Below the pieces are notes generated by a model that ran no database searches, was not told the origin of the DNA, and saw only the letters and a program-made list of their open reading frames with translations. The translations under genes were made by a program, and so were the position numbers. Positions 60,867 to 64,000 of a stretch of 64,000 nt of DNA are shown here, piece by piece. Positions within the stretch are counted from its first letter, which is position 1, and every line of letters begins with the position of its first letter. The DNA comes from Saccharothrix sp. S26 (GTDB lineage Bacteria > Actinomycetota > Actinomycetes > Mycobacteriales > Pseudonocardiaceae): positions 186,001 to 250,000 of the forward strand of contig NZ_JAJUWT010000007.1 in assembly GCF_021390395.1 (NCBI RefSeq), read 5' to 3'.

Positions 60867-61522
60867 CGCACCGGAGCTTCGGCTCCGGCGCGCCCGTCAC
60901 GCTCGTCGGCCACGGCCTGGGCGCGACACCCGGTGAGGCCCGCCTGCCCGCCTCCGGCCTGCCGGGCACGAAAGTCGTGGTCACCCTCCCCTCGCACGGC
61001 GACGCGCCGGACGCGCCCGAGGGCTACTGGACCTACCGCCGCATCGCCGCCGACCTGCGCGCCGTCGCCCGCGAGACCGGCGCGACCCGGGCCCTCGGCG
61101 TGTCGCTGACGGCAGGCGCGCTGCTGGCCCTGCTCGCCGAGGAACCCGACGCGTTCGACCGGGTGGCCCTGCTGCTGCCCGCGGTGCTGGACGAGCCGCG
61201 CCGGATGCCGGGCCGCGAGGAGGCGATCACCGCCGTCGGCGGCCCGCCGGACTACCAGGCGCAACGGCGGCAGGCGTTCGCCCGGCTCGACGGCGCGCTC
61301 GCCGAGCTGCCCGGCCAGGTAGCGGTGCCCGACCGGGCGGTGTTGGCGCGCGTCACGGCACCGGTGCTGGTGATCGGCGCGACCGAGGACCCGCTGCACC
61401 CCGAGGACGTGGCCAAGCAGGTCGCGGCCGCGTTCCCGAACGGCAGGCTGGAGCTCGTGCCGTCGTGGTTGACCCACCGCGGTGAGGTCAGAAGGTGGTT
61501 GCTCGACTTCCTGCGCGGGTAG
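60863..61522 (+). CDS. Alpha/beta hydrolase-like protein
   Basis: The 219-residue protein has an alpha/beta-hydrolase fold with LVGHGLGATPGEA near the N-terminus, a nucleophile-like elbow LGVSLTAGALL, an acid strand VLVIGATEDPLHP and a terminal His in SWLTHRGEV. The elbow G.SLTA is a variant of GXSXG. The GTG at 60863 overlaps the DUF2516 stop; another GTG lies 3 nt earlier. Substrate unknown. Confidence 0.78.
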   Translation: MTHRSFGSGAPVTLVGHGLGATPGEARLPASGLPGTKVVVTLPSHGDAPDAPEGYWTYRRIAADLRAVARETGATRALGVSLTAGALLALLAEEPDAFDRVALLLPAVLDEPRRMPGREEAITAVGGPPDYQAQRRQAFARLDGALAELPGQVAVPDRAVLARVTAPVLVIGATEDPLHPEDVAKQVAAAFPNGRLELVPSWLTHRGEVRRWLLDFLRG

Positions 61523-61531
61523 CCGAACCAC

Positions 61532-62098
61532 ATGGCCGAACAGAAGAGGATCGCATTCCTGGTTGACACGGAGGGCATCGAGCAGGTCGAGCTGACCGAG
61601 CCCTGGCAGCACGTGGAGAAGGCCGGTGCCGTGCCGAGGCTGCTCGCGCCCAAGCTGGGACAGGTGCAGGCGTACGACCACCTGACGCCGGCCGACACGT
61701 TCGACGTGGACGTGCCGTTCGCGCACGCCGACCCCATGGACTACGACGCCGTCGTGATCCCGGGCGGGGTGGCCAATTCGGACAACCTCCGCCTCGACCG
61801 CGACGCGGTGAGGTTCATCAAGCAGCACGTCGCCGCGGGCAAGCCGGTCGCGGCGATCTGCCACGGGCCGTGGTTGCTGGTGGAGGCCGACGTGGTGCGG
61901 GGCAAGATGCTGACCTCGTTCCCGAGCCTGGCCACCGACATCCGCAACGCGGGCGGCGACTGGTCGGACGAAGAGGTGCGGGTCTGCGACATGGCCGGGT
62001 GGACGCTGGTCACCAGCCGCAAGCCCGACGACCTGCCCGCGTTCAACCGCGAGGCGCTCAAGGCCTTCGGGCTCCACGACCTCCCCAGCGGGTCGTGA
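61532..62098 (+). CDS. DJ-1/PfpI-family protein
   Basis: The 188-residue protein belongs to the PfpI/YhbO branch, with the nucleophile elbow AICHGPWLLVEADVVRG carrying the reactive Cys, and DAVVIPGGVANSDNLR upstream. Such proteins are general-stress deglycase or protease-like enzymes. It starts 9 nt after the hydrolase gene and ends before a strong hairpin shared with the convergent regulator. Confidence 0.92.
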   Translation: MAEQKRIAFLVDTEGIEQVELTEPWQHVEKAGAVPRLLAPKLGQVQAYDHLTPADTFDVDVPFAHADPMDYDAVVIPGGVANSDNLRLDRDAVRFIKQHVAAGKPVAAICHGPWLLVEADVVRGKMLTSFPSLATDIRNAGGDWSDEEVRVCDMAGWTLVTSRKPDDLPAFNREALKAFGLHDLPSGS

Positions 62099-62111
62099 CG
62101 AGCTCGGACCG

Positions 62112-62145
62112 GGGTCCACGGGGATGTGCACCTCCCCGTGGACCC
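62112..62145. terminator. Bidirectional hairpin between DJ-1 and TipA-like genes
   Basis: GGGTCCACGGGGA and TCCCCGTGGACCC form a perfect 13-bp stem with an 8-nt loop; it ends 1 bp before the stop of the convergent tipA-like gene. Confidence 0.85.
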
Positions 62146-62146
62146 G

Positions 62147-62905
62147 CTAGAGCCTGGCCGCCGCGTACGCCGCGATCGCGTCGCGGACGTACTCGGCGAA
62201 CCCGTCGGCGTGCGCGTCGAACTGCGCCTTGAACTCCGGCGCGTCCACGTACAGCTGCCCCAGGCCGGTGTAGGACTCCCGGTCGGGCGTCCAGGCCCGC
62301 AGGATCCACCGGTGGTGCCGGTCGGTCACCTCCAGCGCCCGCGGCGCGTCGGCCGCGACACCGGCGTCGAACAACTCGGCGTAGGCCGCGACGACGGACT
62401 GCCACTCCGCCTTGAACTCGTCGGCGTCGGGCTTGCTCCAGCCCTTCATGCGGCGCTTGCTCTCGTCGACGTGCTGCTGGACCCCCTCGCCGTAGCGCCG
62501 CACCAGCTCCGCCTCGTAGCGGGCCTGGCGGTCCGCGTCGAGGCCGTCGAACAGCTCCTCCATCTTCATCTCTTCACCTCCTTCGAGCTCCTCGATCGTG
62601 CGGGAGACGGTCCGGGCCAGCTTCGCCAGCCGCTCCTGCTCGGCGGCCAGCCACCGCGCGTGGTCGCGCAGCACGTCGACCGCCCGGTGCCGCCCGTCCA
62701 GGACCTCCGCCACGGTGTCGAGGCCGAGCCCCAGGTCGCGCAGCAGCAGGATCCGCTGGAGCCGGTGCACCTGCTCCCGCTCGTAGTAGCGGTAGCCGTT
62801 GTCACCGACCCAGGCCGGTTCCAGCAGGCCGATCGCGTCGTAGTGCCGCAGCGTCCGCGACGTCACCTTCGACATCCGCGCCACCTGCGCGATCGACCAG
62901 GCCAT
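62147..62905 (-). CDS. MerR-family regulator, TipA type
   Basis: The 252-residue protein has an N-terminal MerR winged helix (SIAQVARMSKVTSRTLRHYD, then GYRYYEREQVHRLQRILLLR), a long coiled coil (about 75-125) and a C-terminal TipAS-like antibiotic-binding domain (DESKRRMKGWSKPDADEFKA, then YAELFDAGVAADAPRALEVT). TipA proteins bind thiopeptides and activate promoters. GGAGGGAG precedes the ATG at 62905. Its own promoter has a MerR-type 19-bp spacer. Confidence 0.92.
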   Translation of the reverse strand: MAWSIAQVARMSKVTSRTLRHYDAIGLLEPAWVGDNGYRYYEREQVHRLQRILLLRDLGLGLDTVAEVLDGRHRAVDVLRDHARWLAAEQERLAKLARTVSRTIEELEGGEEMKMEELFDGLDADRQARYEAELVRRYGEGVQQHVDESKRRMKGWSKPDADEFKAEWQSVVAAYAELFDAGVAADAPRALEVTDRHHRWILRAWTPDRESYTGLGQLYVDAPEFKAQFDAHADGFAEYVRDAIAAYAAARL

Positions 62906-62931
62906 GACCGTGCTCCCTCCCTGTGCCGACC

Positions 62932-62962
62932 ACGGTAGGGGTTGACGCAACGTCAACGTCAA
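62932..62962 (-). promoter_or_regulatory. MerR-type promoter/operator of the tipA-like gene
   Basis: On the minus strand TTGACG (62957-62962) and TACCGT (62932-62937) are 19 bp apart, the overlong spacer that MerR activators untwist. The spacer contains the 17-bp dyad GTTGACGTTGCGTCAAC (62941-62957). Confidence 0.75.
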
Positions 62963-62976
62963 GCGCGGCCGGCAGG

Positions 62977-63525
62977 ATGGTCGGTGTGTGGACCATCGCA
63001 GGAACCCTGACCCCGCTGCCCGCGCTGGACCGGCTGGACCTGGTGGCCGACCCGGTCGCCGCCGCGCTGCGGTCGATGGCCGACGGCGGCAGGCTCGCCG
63101 TCGCGGAGATCGACCCGGCGCTGGCGGACACGGCGGAGTTCTGCGTGCACTACGGCTCGCCGTTGGAGGCGTCGGCGAACTGCGTCGTCGTCGCGGGCAA
63201 GCGCGGCGACACCGTCCGGTACGCGGCGTGCGTCGTGCTGGCGACCACGCGCGCGGACGTCAACGGCGTGGTCCGGCGGCGGCTGGACGCGCGCAAGGCG
63301 TCGTTCGCGCCGATGGACGACGCGGTGACGCTCAGCGGCATGGAGTACGGCGGCATCACGCCGGTCGGCCTGCCCGCCGACTGGCCCGTGCTGCTGTCGC
63401 CGGAGGTCGCCGCCGCGCCGGAGCTGGTGATCGGCAGCGGCATCCGCGGCAGCAAGCTGCTCGTGCCCGGCGAGGTGCTGGCGAAGCTGCCCGGCGCGGA
63501 GGTGGTCGAGGGCCTGGCCCGCTAG
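62977..63525 (+). CDS. YbaK/EbsC-type aminoacyl-tRNA deacylase-like protein
   Basis: The 182-residue protein has a YbaK/ProX-like editing domain: FCVHYGSPLEASANCVVVAG, VRYAACVVLATTRADVNGVV, then ARKASFAPMDDAV and MEYGGITPVGLP. Such enzymes hydrolyse mischarged tRNA. The start is an ATG at 62977; GTGs at 62986 and 62988 are alternatives. Its TAG shares CTAG with the stop of the convergent gene. Confidence 0.82.
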   Translation: MVGVWTIAGTLTPLPALDRLDLVADPVAAALRSMADGGRLAVAEIDPALADTAEFCVHYGSPLEASANCVVVAGKRGDTVRYAACVVLATTRADVNGVVRRRLDARKASFAPMDDAVTLSGMEYGGITPVGLPADWPVLLSPEVAAAPELVIGSGIRGSKLLVPGEVLAKLPGAEVVEGLAR

Positions 63526-64000
63526 GCGGCGTACTCGCGCAGGAACGCGACGGCCTCGTCGGCGTCGTCGGTGACCAGGATCCAGCGCTCGGCCTCACGA
63601 CCGGCCGCCAGGCGCCGCACCAGCGGCGCGGCGGGCACCTCGTCGACCCAGAACCGCTCGCCCAGGAACACCATCGGCGCGGCCGGGCCGACCGAGCCGT
63701 AGTGGTTCTGGCAGTAGTCCTGGAAGACCTCCTGCACGGTGCCCGCGCTGCCCGGCGTGTAGATGATGCCGCCGGTCGCGACGGTGAGCAGGCCCTCTTC
63801 GCGCACCGAGTTGGCGAAGTACTTGGCGTGCAGCTCGCACGCCGGGTTCGGCGGCTCGTGGCCGTAGAACCAGGTCGGGATGCCGATCGTGCGCGGCCTG
63901 CCCGAACCCGACGGGTCGGAGCCGGGCAGGTCGGTCGGGCACGCGGCGATCCAGCGGCCGATGGACTCCGCGTCACCGCCGAACTTCGGGGCCTTCGCCA
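63522..64000 (-). CDS. LOG/Rossmann-fold nucleotide-binding protein (5' end beyond window)
   Basis: About 159 C-terminal residues are visible. The sequence includes TIGIPTWFYGHEPPNPACEL, ATGGIIYTPGSAGTVQEVFQ and a C-terminal WILVTDDADEAVAFLREYAA. The GSAGTVQE loop is a variant of the PGGXGTXXE motif of LOG-type phosphoribohydrolases. The long N-terminal part resembles the larger TIGR00725/LOG-like branch of actinobacteria. Substrate is unknown. Confidence 0.75.
   Translation of the reverse strand, partial: AKAPKFGGDAESIGRWIAACPTDLPGSDPSGSGRPRTIGIPTWFYGHEPPNPACELHAKYFANSVREEGLLTVATGGIIYTPGSAGTVQEVFQDYCQNHYGSVGPAAPMVFLGERFWVDEVPAAPLVRRLAAGREAERWILVTDDADEAVAFLREYAA

Overview
The window is high-GC chromosomal DNA from an actinobacterium, most likely a Pseudonocardiales member (Saccharothrix, Lentzea or Actinosynnema-like). 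Supporting genes are mycothiol synthase, GlnR, a PhoP-type pst locus, DUF3558 lipoproteins, ESX-associated genes, LytR-CpsA-Psr and LmeA-like envelope proteins, and HbhA. The stretch 2.3-23.6 kb keeps, from memory, the gene neighbourhood of M. tuberculosis Rv0813c-Rv0823c: nitrobindin, SseC, rhodanese, thioredoxin, LmeA, GlnR, MshD, pst/PhoU, LCP, Dus. The genus is an inference; no rRNA or other marker is present.

Layout. 0-2.3 kb: a truncated secreted carbohydrate-binding protein with a DasR-like operator, then pxpB-pxpC. 2.3-7.0 kb (minus strand): sulfur and redox genes behind a Cys-containing leader peptide, with an LmeA-like protein and a hydrolase. 7.2-13.0 kb: glnR, mshD and pstSCAB with a PHO box. 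13.2-16.5 kb: a four-gene ESX-associated cassette lying between pstB and phoU; phoU has its own PHO box. 17.3-24.7 kb (minus strand): a giant proline-rich LCP protein, a GGDEF protein, a lipoprotein, dusB, a GNAT and a SodC-like protein. 25-35 kb: tRNA-Lys, exonuclease III, an ATP-grasp-like protein, and a translationally coupled trio of OB-fold membrane protein, flotillin and a 1608-residue AAA-type ATPase. 35-43.6 kb: accessory genes, a cold-shock gene, three tRNAs, a PP2C-like phosphatase, an HTH/ClpN operon and a MocR-YczE pair. 44-52.3 kb (minus strand): a disordered secreted protein, an ECF sigma factor with a small partner, and a PadR-controlled ABC system with two FtsX permeases. 52.4-64 kb: CGNR, DUF445, dapC, a NACHT NTPase, a PIMT-like methyltransferase, XRE-hbhA-DUF2516, hydrolase, DJ-1, a TipA-type regulator, YbaK and a truncated LOG protein.

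The two most unusual signals are these. (1) A dispersed repeat family occurs four times. It is built from about 22-bp units carrying the palindrome CGTTCnGAACG. Three copies fill the gap between convergent genes, touching or nearly touching their stop codons, and one is read through in frame at the N-terminus of pxpC. (2) The OB-fold/flotillin/giant ATPase operon is a membrane-associated system of unknown function. Also notable are a probable cysteine-responsive leader peptide, a 32-residue membrane microprotein coupled to nitrobindin, a cluster of four hairpins in a 418-bp gene-free gap, twin operators at the HTH/ClpN operon, and many genes with a -10-like hexamer 6-8 nt before the start codon, which suggests leaderless transcription.
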